A stretch of 64,000 nt of DNA from Prevotellaceae bacterium UBA6398. Lineage in GTDB: Bacteria > Bacteroidota > Bacteroidia > Bacteroidales > Bacteroidaceae. Shown here in pieces: positions 1 to 8,179 of this stretch. The notes below the pieces were generated by a model that saw nothing but the letters and a program-made list of their open reading frames with translations, ran no database searches and was not told the origin of the DNA. A program made the position numbers and the translations under genes. Numbering within the stretch: the stretch's first letter is position 1; each line of letters starts with the position of its first letter. The DNA is taken from assembly GCA_002437495.1 (NCBI GenBank), contig DJQA01000004.1, positions 53,675-117,674 on the forward strand, given 5' to 3'.

Positions 1-129
1 TCATTGTTCTTTTGTTCATTGTTATTACGCATTTGTTTTTATGGAATAGAAAAGCCCAGTACGCCGCAGTCTGGTTTCCGCATTGCGGCATGGCTGCAAC
101 GGACAGGGCGGTTTGGCTTTATCGCATGG

Positions 130-3100
130 TTATTTCGCTATTATGTCAAATTCGGCTGCCGAGGCGTAGTTGCGCCCGAAAGCTTCTGATTTTGCCACGA
201 AACGGAAGTAGCGCGCCTTCACCGGCTTGGCTGGTTTCACGATTTTCTCGCAGGAATTTGCCTCGAAAGCACCTTGGCACTCTGGCTTGCCCCACGTCTT
301 CGCATCGTTGCTGAAGTAAACCTCGTAGTCTTTAACCCAGCCGTTGTCCATGTCATAGCGCGGGGTGTAGATGAATGCGCTAACATTATAGGTCTTGCCC
401 ATGTCCACGACTATTTCATGCGGAAACTTTACTTCCCTGGGCGTGTATTTTGTGTGCCATATTGTGTTGGGATTTCCGTCTATGGCGTTTGTTGCGCTTT
501 CCCATGCCGTGCCTTGGTCGCTGCTGAAACTTACGACTTTCCACAGTGTTTTGTCCACATTAACCGTTATGTTGTTTTCAACAACCATGCTCGGCAGCAT
601 TCCTTTTGCAGTTGCGTATGTGCTAATATTTCCTTTGGGCGCGGGAATGGGAGACGTGTATTTTTTCATGCCTTTGCCTTTGTCGGTGCTGTAGTATATT
701 GTGGCGTTTTCCGTGGGGCAGCTTAGTGTTATCATGCCGTTGTTGTTTTTAATTTCCACCGGCATGCATACAGCGCCCTTTGTGCGTCCCTTTTCGGCTA
801 TCTGCTCTTTGGTGTTTGCGTTCTCAAGCGGAATTAAGGTGAAGCTCATTGTCATAGGTTTGGTCAGGAGTTCGTATTTCGGCAGAACGTCCGGGCCGCA
901 ACTGTTGTTGCCGAGCGCACGATTGGCCGCGTCGATACATACAACGTTTTCCGTTACCATGGGTACTTCGTAGGGGTGGAGCTTTCTGTGTCTTTGGTCG
1001 GTGTAAATGTCCTCGGCGCGCCAATGTCCCACGGTTGCCGACATTTCCGTGGAGCTTAAAATCATAAGTCCGTTGCCGCCGTTGTCGGTAAGGGCTATGT
1101 AGCGCACGTTTTCCTTGTTGCCGTTTTCCTGCGGTTTTGCAAATCCCGTCCATTGCTCGCTCACGGTGCTGTGGTAAAGTCCGGGGAAACACGACTCTTT
1201 GCGGTCGCGATAGTTGTCCCACGGGCCGCGTCCGTACCAGTCGAAATTTTCGTAGTCTTCGGGCATGTAGAAGCGGTAGCCTATTTTGGGAACAACAATG
1301 CCGTTGCGCCAGGGCTCTATTTTGCTTGAAATCGAAATTGCTCCGTCGGCAAGCACGCGGTATCCCATTTGGGTTGTGAATGTCGCCGTGCCGTTGCCGC
1401 AATATCGGTTGGTTATCCAAAGGGATATGCTGCCGTCTTTCTCTTTTTTAGCTTTCCATGTACCGGGCTGCGGTTTAAGATTTCGCAAGCCTAAGTTGTC
1501 CCATGTTGTAATATGACTGTGGTCGTTGTCGGTGGGGGCACGGAAAGCGTTGAAGTGCAAACTGTCGAGCATAAGTTTGCCCTTGTGCTCGTATTTGGAT
1601 ATCTGGCCCGTTGCGGCTGAGAATGTGGCGCGAAAGTCGGTGCTTTCCAAAACAATGTCGCCGTTGCTTTCTGTTCTTGTCTTTATTTTGCCGTTGCGGT
1701 TTGCCTTGTATGCCGGTTTGTCTGCGGCTTTGCGCAACGTGAACTGCTCTGCCGCCACTTCGTATCCGGCTTCGGCCCATGCGGTGGCTGTTTTCTGTTT
1801 AACGCTGAAGCGCACGTAATAGTCCGCTCCCGCTTTTGCGTTGTCGGGTATCAGGTTTCCGAGGGTTATTACCTTGCTTGCGCCACCGGCTATGTTGCTT
1901 CCGGGTATATCCTTTTTGCCTATTACAATTCCGTCTTCAAGAATTTGGCAGCTTATGTTGTATTCGCTCAGGTTTGCGAACGACATTTTGTTTTTTATTA
2001 CGAAGGTGCCTTTAATGCTGTCGGTCATGGCGAAGTCGGCGGGTTGGTAAATTTTCTTTACGTTTATTGCTTTTGCCGAATATGTGTAGTTGGGAAAAAC
2101 CACACCGTTTGTGCAGAAGTTGCCATCGTTGGGTTTGTCGCCGAAGTCGCCGCCGTATGCCCAGTAAACTTTGTTGTCGTTTCCGGGTACGGGCATATTG
2201 AGTCCCTGGTCTTTCCAGTCCCAAATAAATTCGCCGGCAAGCGCTGGGTAACGCTCGTAAAGGTCGTAATATTCCCTTTGGTTGCCCATCGAGTTGCCCA
2301 TTGCGTGGGTGTTTTCGCATTGTATGTGGGGGCGGGGCTTTTCGCCTTTTTTCCATTGCGCCTCGCGTTCCTCGCCTATGCTTTTTATTTTGTCAGTGCT
2401 TGCATACATTGTGCTGGTGGTGGTGCTCCAGGTGGAGTTTTGCTCGTAATGCGTTAGGCGGGTTTGGTCGAGGGCGTTTATCGCCTGCGACACTTTTTCG
2501 AAGTTGCCGCCGTTGCCGCTTTCGTTGCCGAAGCTCCAAATGAAGATACAGGGGTGGTTGCGCATCCAAAGCACATGGTTTACGTTTCTCTCCACCATCG
2601 GTTCAAGGAATTTGGCGTTGTGCGACAGCGAGAAGTTGCCGTGGCACTCTACGTTGGCTTCGGCAAGCACATACATGCCGTATTTGTCGCAAAGGTCGTA
2701 GAAGTACGGGTTGTTGGGGTAGTGGCTCGTGCGCACGGCGTTTATGTTCAATCGTTTCATGAGCATTATGTCGCGTTCCATCTCTTCTTTCGAAACAGTG
2801 CGCCCGTTAACGTTGCTGAAATCGTGGCGGTTCACGCCGTGTATCTTTATGGGTGTGCCGTTTATGGTTATCGCTCCCTGCTCGTTTACTCCCACTTCGC
2901 GTATGCCGAGCTTGCTGCCGCGCACATCGATTGTTTTTCCTTTATGCGTGAGCTTCAGCACAAGGTCGTAGAGGTTGGGCTGCTCGGCGTTCCAAAGTTT
3001 GGGGCTGCTTACGCCTATTTCCATTTCTGCGGCGTTTTTGTTTTGCGGGTTTATGCCAATGGATTTCTCGCCCACTTTCTTGCCATGGTCCCAAACCTCG

Positions 3101-3984
3101 GCTGTGAGCGTAAGGTCTTTTGCCGTTTTGGCCTTGGGGGCAACCTGCACATAGGCCTGTATATTTACTTTTGCGCTCTTTGCCGACTGCCCTGTTTTCG
3201 TGGTGGCAAAATAGTCGCGTATCTGAACCTTGGGGGCCGACCACAGGAACACATCGCGGGTTATGCCCGTTAGTCTGTAGTAGTCTTGGTCTTCGAGAAA
3301 CGAGCCGCTTGTAAAGCGATAAACCTGCACGGCGATTGTGTTTTCGCCCTTTTGCAGGTAGTCGGTTATCTTGAACTCCGACGGCAGGTAGGAGTCTTCG
3401 GCGTAGCCGGTGAACTTTCCGTTTACCCAAACGTAATATCCGTGTCCCGCTCCGTTGAAGCGCACGTAAACATCGCGTCCTTCCCAGTTGGCGGGCACGA
3501 TGAATTTGCGGCGATAGCTTCCCACGGGGTTTTTCATGTTGTCGTTATACTGCCAGTCTGCGGGGCGCGGGGCCATAACGCTGAAAGTTTCCGGGTTGTA
3601 AGTGAAAGGGTAGTTGGAATTCGAGTATAGAGGTTTGTCCCAGTCCTTGTTGTGCCTCACGCCGTAAACCTGCCATGTGGCGGGAACCGAAATGTCGTCC
3701 CACTTGTCATCGTTGTAGCCTGGAACTTCAAAACCTTCGGGTTTGCTTTCGGGGTTGGCTGCCCATTTGAACTTCCACACGCCGTTGAGCGAGAGGTAGT
3801 ATGGCGAATTCTCCATGTTGTTTTCCATTGCCGCCTTTTCGTTTTCAGCCGGTATTGCAAGAGTGTGCGCCTTTTCGCGGTTCACTTGGAAAATGCCCAC
3901 ATCGTCCCACTCTTTGCCGGTTTGTGCCGGTGCGCATAGCGACAATGCGGCGGTGGACAGGAGAATAAGTTTTTTCTTGTTCAT
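130..3984 (-). CDS. Secreted GH2 beta-galactosidase with C-terminal F5/8-type domain
   Basis: Probable exported beta-galactosidase cleaving terminal beta-galactosides from glycans. The 1284-residue product starts with a signal peptide (about 1-20, LCAPAQ cleavage region), followed by the GH2 sugar-binding domain (about 60-250), Ig-like domain, TIM barrel (about 370-640) and a LacZ-type C-terminal beta-sandwich. The acid/base is E488 in WSFGNESG and the nucleophile E557 in QCENTHAMGN, both matching LacZ. A chitobiase-like C-terminal module (about 1080-1140) and an F5/8 type C carbohydrate-binding domain (about 1155-1284) make it longer than LacZ. A TAnnTTTG-type box lies just upstream (4021-4028, reverse strand). 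It stands alone, with no SusC/SusD pair in view. The family call is firm; the natural substrate is not known. Confidence 0.95.
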   Translation of the reverse strand: MNKKKLILLSTAALSLCAPAQTGKEWDDVGIFQVNREKAHTLAIPAENEKAAMENNMENSPYYLSLNGVWKFKWAANPESKPEGFEVPGYNDDKWDDISVPATWQVYGVRHNKDWDKPLYSNSNYPFTYNPETFSVMAPRPADWQYNDNMKNPVGSYRRKFIVPANWEGRDVYVRFNGAGHGYYVWVNGKFTGYAEDSYLPSEFKITDYLQKGENTIAVQVYRFTSGSFLEDQDYYRLTGITRDVFLWSAPKVQIRDYFATTKTGQSAKSAKVNIQAYVQVAPKAKTAKDLTLTAEVWDHGKKVGEKSIGINPQNKNAAEMEIGVSSPKLWNAEQPNLYDLVLKLTHKGKTIDVRGSKLGIREVGVNEQGAITINGTPIKIHGVNRHDFSNVNGRTVSKEEMERDIMLMKRLNINAVRTSHYPNNPYFYDLCDKYGMYVLAEANVECHGNFSLSHNAKFLEPMVERNVNHVLWMRNHPCIFIWSFGNESGNGGNFEKVSQAINALDQTRLTHYEQNSTWSTTTSTMYASTDKIKSIGEEREAQWKKGEKPRPHIQCENTHAMGNSMGNQREYYDLYERYPALAGEFIWDWKDQGLNMPVPGNDNKVYWAYGGDFGDKPNDGNFCTNGVVFPNYTYSAKAINVKKIYQPADFAMTDSIKGTFVIKNKMSFANLSEYNISCQILEDGIVIGKKDIPGSNIAGGASKVITLGNLIPDNAKAGADYYVRFSVKQKTATAWAEAGYEVAAEQFTLRKAADKPAYKANRNGKIKTRTESNGDIVLESTDFRATFSAATGQISKYEHKGKLMLDSLHFNAFRAPTDNDHSHITTWDNLGLRNLKPQPGTWKAKKEKDGSISLWITNRYCGNGTATFTTQMGYRVLADGAISISSKIEPWRNGIVVPKIGYRFYMPEDYENFDWYGRGPWDNYRDRKESCFPGLYHSTVSEQWTGFAKPQENGNKENVRYIALTDNGGNGLMILSSTEMSATVGHWRAEDIYTDQRHRKLHPYEVPMVTENVVCIDAANRALGNNSCGPDVLPKYELLTKPMTMSFTLIPLENANTKEQIAEKGRTKGAVCMPVEIKNNNGMITLSCPTENATIYYSTDKGKGMKKYTSPIPAPKGNISTYATAKGMLPSMVVENNITVNVDKTLWKVVSFSSDQGTAWESATNAIDGNPNTIWHTKYTPREVKFPHEIVVDMGKTYNVSAFIYTPRYDMDNGWVKDYEVYFSNDAKTWGKPECQGAFEANSCEKIVKPAKPVKARYFRFVAKSEAFGRNYASAAEFDIIAK

Positions 3985-4288
3985 CTTGTTTTCTTGGTTT
4001 TTGTAAAATTCTTTGCGTTACAAAGTTAAATAAAAAAACATTTGCGCCCACGACGAAGCGCGGGGAAACTTTGGCGCACAATAATAACATTACATAGGCA
4101 TGGCGTGAGCCATTGAAAACACACGGCTTTTGCGGTGGGTGGCGCATTGGGGCGTTTGCGCGGTTTTGCGTTTGCGGCAACCGTTGCGGCAAACGACCGC
4201 TTTGCTGCAAAAGACTGAGTCGCAGTAGTTTATCTATATTTATGAAAAACTTGCAAACATTTGGTTTTCTGTGCATTGCAAGCGGGCG

Positions 4289-4373
4289 AAAAAAGGTCTG
4301 ACATAATTTGAATTACATCAGACATAATTTTTTCTACGTCCTATGTAGTTTTTCCTACTTCAAACGTAGTTTT
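4289..4373 (-). repeat. Block A intergenic repeat, copy A1
   Basis: Modular palindromic repeat read on the minus strand: units around TTTGAAGTAG, ATAGGACGTAG and TCTGATGTAATT, closing with the hairpin GTCTGATGTAATT/AATTATGTCAGAC and a T-run (A-run 4289-4294 on the plus strand). It lies downstream of the minus-strand lipoprotein gene at 4742 and could end its transcript. The B element B1 follows at fixed orientation. Confidence 0.8.
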
Positions 4374-4418
4374 CGGGGTGTTTGAAAACAAGGAGTCAAT
4401 TTGCGTTTTGCAGAAATT

Positions 4419-4527
4419 GTAGGGGCGTATGGCACACGCCCTTCGCACCACCGCTTGAACCGCATCGCGAACCATTGTCGCGACATTGCAAATCCGCGCT
4501 ATCCGGGCGTATGCCATACGCCCCTAC
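4419..4527 (+). repeat. Block B intergenic repeat, copy B1
   Basis: About 110 bp element bounded by inverted near-palindromes, GTAGGGGCGTATGGCACACG on the left and GGGCGTATGCCATACGCCCC on the right, with a GC-rich asymmetric interior containing ACCGCTTGAACCGCA. The same element recurs at 53009, 59454 and, truncated, at 60655. It is joined to A1 by a linker containing GCGTTTTGC. Together with A1 and B2 it fills most of the gap between the GH2 gene and the next gene; no ORF in the gap is credible. Confidence 0.8.
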
Positions 4528-4574
4528 GGAGGTGCAATTTCCTGAATGATTGATTACAGCGTATTTGTGCAACG

Positions 4575-4664
4575 CATGGTACACGCCATATACACTGCCG
4601 CACAATCCGCATCAGCGAACACCGCAAAAGCGGCGCACTTCGGGCGTATGCCATACGCCACTAC
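4575..4664 (+). repeat. Diverged B repeat, copy B2
   Basis: A second, decayed B copy directly after B1. The right terminus GGGCGTATGCCATACGCC is intact, while the left end (CATGGTACACGCC) and the interior are diverged. Confidence 0.6.
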
Positions 4665-4741
4665 AGCAGCGCAATTTTCCTACTTACAAACCAATGCGTA
4701 CTCGCAAGAGCGCATTTCCAAAACTTTATTTCACGCCTTTG

Positions 4742-5419
4742 CTATTCCGCAGCTTTGGTTGCGAGTGTGAAATCCTTGTAGGTAACAGTTCTTCTGCCAT
4801 CTTGGAAGGCTATCTTGAAACTCACCTCTCCGCCTTTCAGCCTTGGTAACGCCACGATGTTTGCCGTGTATGAAACCGCCTTGCCCGGAGCGAGGTTTCC
4901 GATTATCGCCGTTGGCGAGATGATTATCCTTTTAGGTTCGCTGCACGACACCACCGGCGTTATGTTGTAGAGCGTGGCGTTTCCCGCGTTGTGTATCTCG
5001 AACAGGATTTTCGCGCGTTCGCCGGCATCGATTATCCGGTTGCGGTTCTCGTCAACAAAGCGAATGTTCTCCACTTTCAGTCCATCAATGCCCGATGCGT
5101 ATGTTGCATCTCCGCCGCCGCGTGGATTGCGGCGCGAGTGGGGTAGGTTGCGGCTGTCGTCGCAATCGTCAATGTCGGTGCTTTGCTTGCCGTTGTTTCG
5201 GCTTGTTACTGCGTTGCCTACCACCGCGCCCACTGCCATGCCGAGGGCTGTGCCGGCATCGCTGCCGCGAGGCCCGCCCATAAGTCCGCCTATGCTCGAG
5301 CCGAATATCGCGCCGAGGGAGCCTCCGGCCATTGTGCCCTGTATTTGGCGGTCGGTGCAGCCGGCCAGAAGCATTGCCCCCGCACATATGGCAACTGTAA
5401 ATCTGTTTGCTTTCATCAT
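4742..5419 (-). CDS. Glycine-zipper lipoprotein
   Basis: Exported lipoprotein of unknown role. The N-terminus has a short signal peptide ending in the lipobox LLAGC, followed by a glycine-zipper stretch (GTMAGGSLGAIFGSSIGGLMGG and AGTALGMAVGAVVGNAV) of the kind that inserts in or packs against membranes. The C-terminal half (about 110-225) is a predicted beta-sandwich with FVDENRNRIIDAGERAKILFEI, which resembles the NPCBM/DUF11-like modules of surface proteins. The longest frame begins with TTG; I chose the first ATG, preceded by GGAA. It is a lone gene. Repeat A1 downstream may act as terminator. Confidence 0.75.
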   Translation of the reverse strand: MMKANRFTVAICAGAMLLAGCTDRQIQGTMAGGSLGAIFGSSIGGLMGGPRGSDAGTALGMAVGAVVGNAVTSRNNGKQSTDIDDCDDSRNLPHSRRNPRGGGDATYASGIDGLKVENIRFVDENRNRIIDAGERAKILFEIHNAGNATLYNITPVVSCSEPKRIIISPTAIIGNLAPGKAVSYTANIVALPRLKGGEVSFKIAFQDGRRTVTYKDFTLATKAAE

Positions 5420-5512
5420 TTCCAACTTTTTATGTTATTCAAACCATCCGCTTTTAGGGCAAAATTAGTGCAAAAACAAATATGTTGCAATTGCATTGCC
5501 GTGTTTTCTGAC

Positions 5513-6211
5513 TTACGCCTGCTCCTTTCTCGCCGCAGCCATTATTGCGAGCATGTTCCACAGCTTGTCGGCGGGCGGCGCGGCTTCTACGCTTATCAGC
5601 TTGTGTGAAACGGGGTGCTCGAACTCAAGTTTTCTGGCGAGCAGCGAAATGCTGCCATCGGGATTGCTTCTCGGTGCGCCATACTTCAAGTCGCCCTTTA
5701 TTGGGCATCCCATTGCGGCGAGTTGGCAGCGTATCTGGTGGTGTCGGCCCGTGAGCAGTTTCACCTCAAGCAACCAATAGCGGTCGCTGTGCGCCACAAC
5801 GCGGTAGTCGAGCGCGGCGAGCTTTGCGTCTTTAGCCCCCTCACGCGCCACGTATGTCTTGTTGTTCTTTGGGTTTCTTACAAGATATTGCTCCAAATGG
5901 TCGGCGTCCTTTGGCGGACGGTTTGAAACCACGGCCCAATAGGTTTTTTGTATTCTGTTCTTATCCCTGAACATTTCGTTGAGGCGCGAAAGAGCCTTGC
6001 TTGTGCGTGCGAATATCACAAGCCCCATTGCGGGGCGGTCAAGACGGTGGACCACGCCGAGAAACACCGCCCCGGGCTTGGCATACGCCTCCTTGATATA
6101 CGCCTTTACGTCCTCGCTCAGCGGACGGTCGCCGGTGCTGTCGCCCTGTACTATCTCGCCCGCCTCTTTATTGACTATAATTATATGGTTGTCTTCGTAA
6201 ACAACATTCAT
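5513..6211 (-). CDS. RluA-family 23S/tRNA pseudouridine synthase
   Basis: Converts uridine to pseudouridine in rRNA or tRNA. The 232-residue protein has the RluA catalytic motif HRLD (H55-D58, D58 the catalytic aspartate) in GVVHRLDRPAMGLVIFARTSKA, and the later GRHHQIR segment typical of the family. There is no N-terminal S4 domain, as in the short RluA/RluC-like proteins of Bacteroidetes. The start MNVVYEDNH is preferred over an upstream in-frame ATG because family members begin close to the first beta strand. Exact target base is not predictable. Confidence 0.92.
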   Translation of the reverse strand: MNVVYEDNHIIIVNKEAGEIVQGDSTGDRPLSEDVKAYIKEAYAKPGAVFLGVVHRLDRPAMGLVIFARTSKALSRLNEMFRDKNRIQKTYWAVVSNRPPKDADHLEQYLVRNPKNNKTYVAREGAKDAKLAALDYRVVAHSDRYWLLEVKLLTGRHHQIRCQLAAMGCPIKGDLKYGAPRSNPDGSISLLARKLEFEHPVSHKLISVEAAPPADKLWNMLAIMAAARKEQA

Positions 6212-6229
6212 TATGTTATTCAATAAACA

Positions 6230-6257
6230 GGGCCGCAACGGTTTCCCCCTGCGGCCC
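6230..6257 (-). terminator. Terminator after fabG
   Basis: Inverted repeat GGGCCGCA/TGCGGCCC with a 12 nt loop just after the fabG stop; on the minus strand it is followed by TGTTTATTG. It separates fabG from the RluA-family gene. Confidence 0.65.
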
Positions 6258-6284
6258 CGGATTTTTTCTTACAAACGGTTATTG

Positions 6285-7031
6285 TTACATATTCATGCCG
6301 CCGTCAACCTGGATAACCTGTCCCGAGATGTAGCTCGACATATCGGAAGCGAGGAAGGTTGCAACGTTTGCGATGTCCTCCACCTTTCCGCCACGGCGCA
6401 AAGGAATTTTGTTTATCCACTCCTTGCGTATATCCTCCGGAAGCGCGGCTGTCATTGCAGTCTCTATGAAGCCCGGGGCTATTGCATTGGCACGTATTCC
6501 GCGCGAACCCATTTCCTGGGCAACCGACTTGGCCAAGGCTATAAGACCTGCCTTTGAAGCGGCGTAGTTGCTCTGCCCGGCATTGCCGTGAACGCCCACA
6601 ACCGAAGCCATGTTGATTATGCTGCCCTTGCGCTGGCGCATCATTATCGGCGTGCATGCGTGAATGAAGTTGAAAGCCGATTTAAGGTTCACGGCAATCA
6701 CCGCGTCCCACTGCTGTTCTGTCATTCGAATCATCAAACCGTCTTTTGTTATGCCGGCATTGTTCACAAGAATGTCTATAGATCCGAAGTCGTCTTTCAC
6801 CTGTCCTACAACCTTTGCCGTCTCCTCGAAGTTTGCGGCGTTCGATGCATAGCCTTTCGCCTTAACGCCAAGGGCGGCTATCTCGTCTTCGGTTTTTTTG
6901 CCGTTTTCGTCAATCACAAGGTCGGTGAAGGCGATGTTTGCGCCCTCTGCCGCGAAACGCAGGGCTATGGCCTTGCCAATGCCGCGTGCTGCACCTGTAA
7001 TAAGTGCTGTTTTTCCTGTTAATAATCCCAT
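6285..7031 (-). CDS. fabG: 3-oxoacyl-[acyl-carrier-protein] reductase
   Basis: NADPH-dependent reduction of 3-oxoacyl-ACP in type II fatty acid synthesis. The 248-residue short-chain dehydrogenase has the cofactor loop T12-GAARGIG-19, NNAG at 90-93 and the catalytic S143, Y156 and K160. The length and the C-terminus ending in QVIQVDGGMNM are standard for FabG. It lies 34 nt after a TetR-family gene on the same strand, so the two are probably cotranscribed; TetR-type regulators next to fatty acid genes often sense acyl chains, but that link is inference here. Confidence 0.95.
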   Translation of the reverse strand: MGLLTGKTALITGAARGIGKAIALRFAAEGANIAFTDLVIDENGKKTEDEIAALGVKAKGYASNAANFEETAKVVGQVKDDFGSIDILVNNAGITKDGLMIRMTEQQWDAVIAVNLKSAFNFIHACTPIMMRQRKGSIINMASVVGVHGNAGQSNYAASKAGLIALAKSVAQEMGSRGIRANAIAPGFIETAMTAALPEDIRKEWINKIPLRRGGKVEDIANVATFLASDMSSYISGQVIQVDGGMNM

Positions 7032-7065
7032 TTTTTGCTATTTGGTTTTGTTCGTAATCCTTATG

Positions 7066-7659
7066 CTATCTAAGCGGTCCCATTCCGAGGGCGCGTCTGA
7101 CAAGTCCCGCCACTATGGGGCGCGATATGGCCTCTTTCATGCCGTTGCCCAGTCTGCCGTATATATAAGGAACTTCAAGCCCCTTGAGGGTGTAGTGAAT
7201 TATGTCGGCCATAAGTCTCACATCTTCTATGAAGAATTTGCCGCTGTCGCATCCTTCCTTGAGCACGTTGTAGAAAACCTCCTGCTCGGCGGTGTCGAAC
7301 TGTTTTCTTACCTTCTCCACCATCCATATGTTGCGAAAGAACTCGGCGCGCAGGTTGCCGTTTCTAACCACTGCTTCCCTTATCATGTTAAGGTGGGTGT
7401 ATATAAGCAGTATCACCTTTTGCTCCGGTTCTATGTCCATTGCCTCAACCTCGTCCATGCGGTCGCTCAGGCGTTCAAGCTCCGTCTGTATTACGGCGTA
7501 GTATATCTCTTCTTTGTTTTTGAAGTAGGTGTACAGTGTGCGCCTTCCCTTTTGCGATGCCTCCGCAATCATGTTCATGGTTGTGGCCTCGAGCCCGTTT
7601 TGCGCAAAAAGTTGGCGTGCAACATCTACAAGTTTCTGACGTGTCTTTGCTACTGACAT
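7066..7659 (-). CDS. TetR/AcrR-family transcriptional regulator
   Basis: DNA-binding repressor-type protein of 197 residues. The N-terminal TetR helix-turn-helix is clear (about 5-55, with ATTMNMIAEASQKGRRTLYTYFKNKEEIYYAV). The C-terminal ligand-binding region is helical and not informative. The start MSVAKTRQK is chosen because the longer frame adds 37 residues that precede the first HTH helix and read like leader DNA. The gene is first in a probable two-gene unit with fabG. Confidence 0.9.
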   Translation of the reverse strand: MSVAKTRQKLVDVARQLFAQNGLEATTMNMIAEASQKGRRTLYTYFKNKEEIYYAVIQTELERLSDRMDEVEAMDIEPEQKVILLIYTHLNMIREAVVRNGNLRAEFFRNIWMVEKVRKQFDTAEQEVFYNVLKEGCDSGKFFIEDVRLMADIIHYTLKGLEVPYIYGRLGNGMKEAISRPIVAGLVRRALGMGPLR

Positions 7660-7852
7660 ATTTATATATAGGCTTGGCGCTGTTTTATTGTTTTGCACGC
7701 CGTTTTCGTTATGTGCAAAGATAGCGGTTTTGCGTAACATGGTTATAAAAAACCGCCACAAATCGTGCAAAAGTTATACAGGTAAGGAACTAACCACTGT
7801 ATCGAGGCTCTCCCCCGGCATTCTAAAAACCACACGGCGCATGGAGAAAACA

Positions 7853-7931
7853 ATGTCTGATGTAAAAAAAATTACATCCGATGTAGGAAAAATTATGTCC
7901 GATGTAGGAAAAATTACATCAGACCTTTTTT
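7853..7931 (+). repeat. Block A intergenic repeat, copy A2 (21 bp tandem form)
   Basis: The most regular A copy: three consecutive units of 21 bp with the core ATCCGATGTAGGAAAAATTA and a final ACATCAGACC plus T-run. Unlike the others it lies between divergent genes (TetR and the fasciclin lipoprotein), so the T-run faces the start of the next gene rather than following a gene end. Nothing else identifiable was seen in the 520 bp gap except a possible promoter box near 8069. Confidence 0.8.
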
Positions 7932-8068
7932 ACGCCGTTGAAAACTGCTTAAAGGCAGACCGCCATCCTCGAAAAACGATTGCAGAAAATCTCAATGGTT
8001 TTTGTGAAAGGATATCGCACATTCTGCATTTTATTCCCCCAAAAACCTGCTGTAAACAAAAAACAAAC

Positions 8069-8076
8069 TATATTTG
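8069..8076 (+). promoter_or_regulatory. Possible -7 box for the fasciclin gene
   Basis: TATATTTG fits the Bacteroidetes TAnnTTTG box about 100 nt before the ATG at 8180. No good TTTG -33 box was found at the right distance, so this is weak. Confidence 0.3.
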
Positions 8077-8179
8077 CAGTTGTTAGTTAATAACGAGCGT
8101 TGCGGTTGGAAGGCAAACTCCGCCTAAGCTCGTATTTTTCACATTTAAGGTATTTTGCGGCATTATAGCAATAAAAAAC

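Noticed and set aside
1..129. Short frames at the left edge
   Set aside because: They are shadows of the GH2 3' end and its flank; nothing supports a gene or a clear terminator in these 129 bases.
2464..3273. Plus-strand ORF of 269 codons opposite the GH2 gene
   Set aside because: Shadow frame of the GH2 gene with no domain pattern.
4396..4849. Small ORFs (69-99 codons) on both strands between the GH2 gene and the lipoprotein
   Set aside because: They read through B repeats; the peptide strings recur wherever B occurs and none has a start context or homology-like pattern.
7853..7931. Short repeats of 21 bp that could look like a CRISPR array
   Set aside because: There are no spacers: the units are contiguous, palindromic and few, and no cas gene is present.
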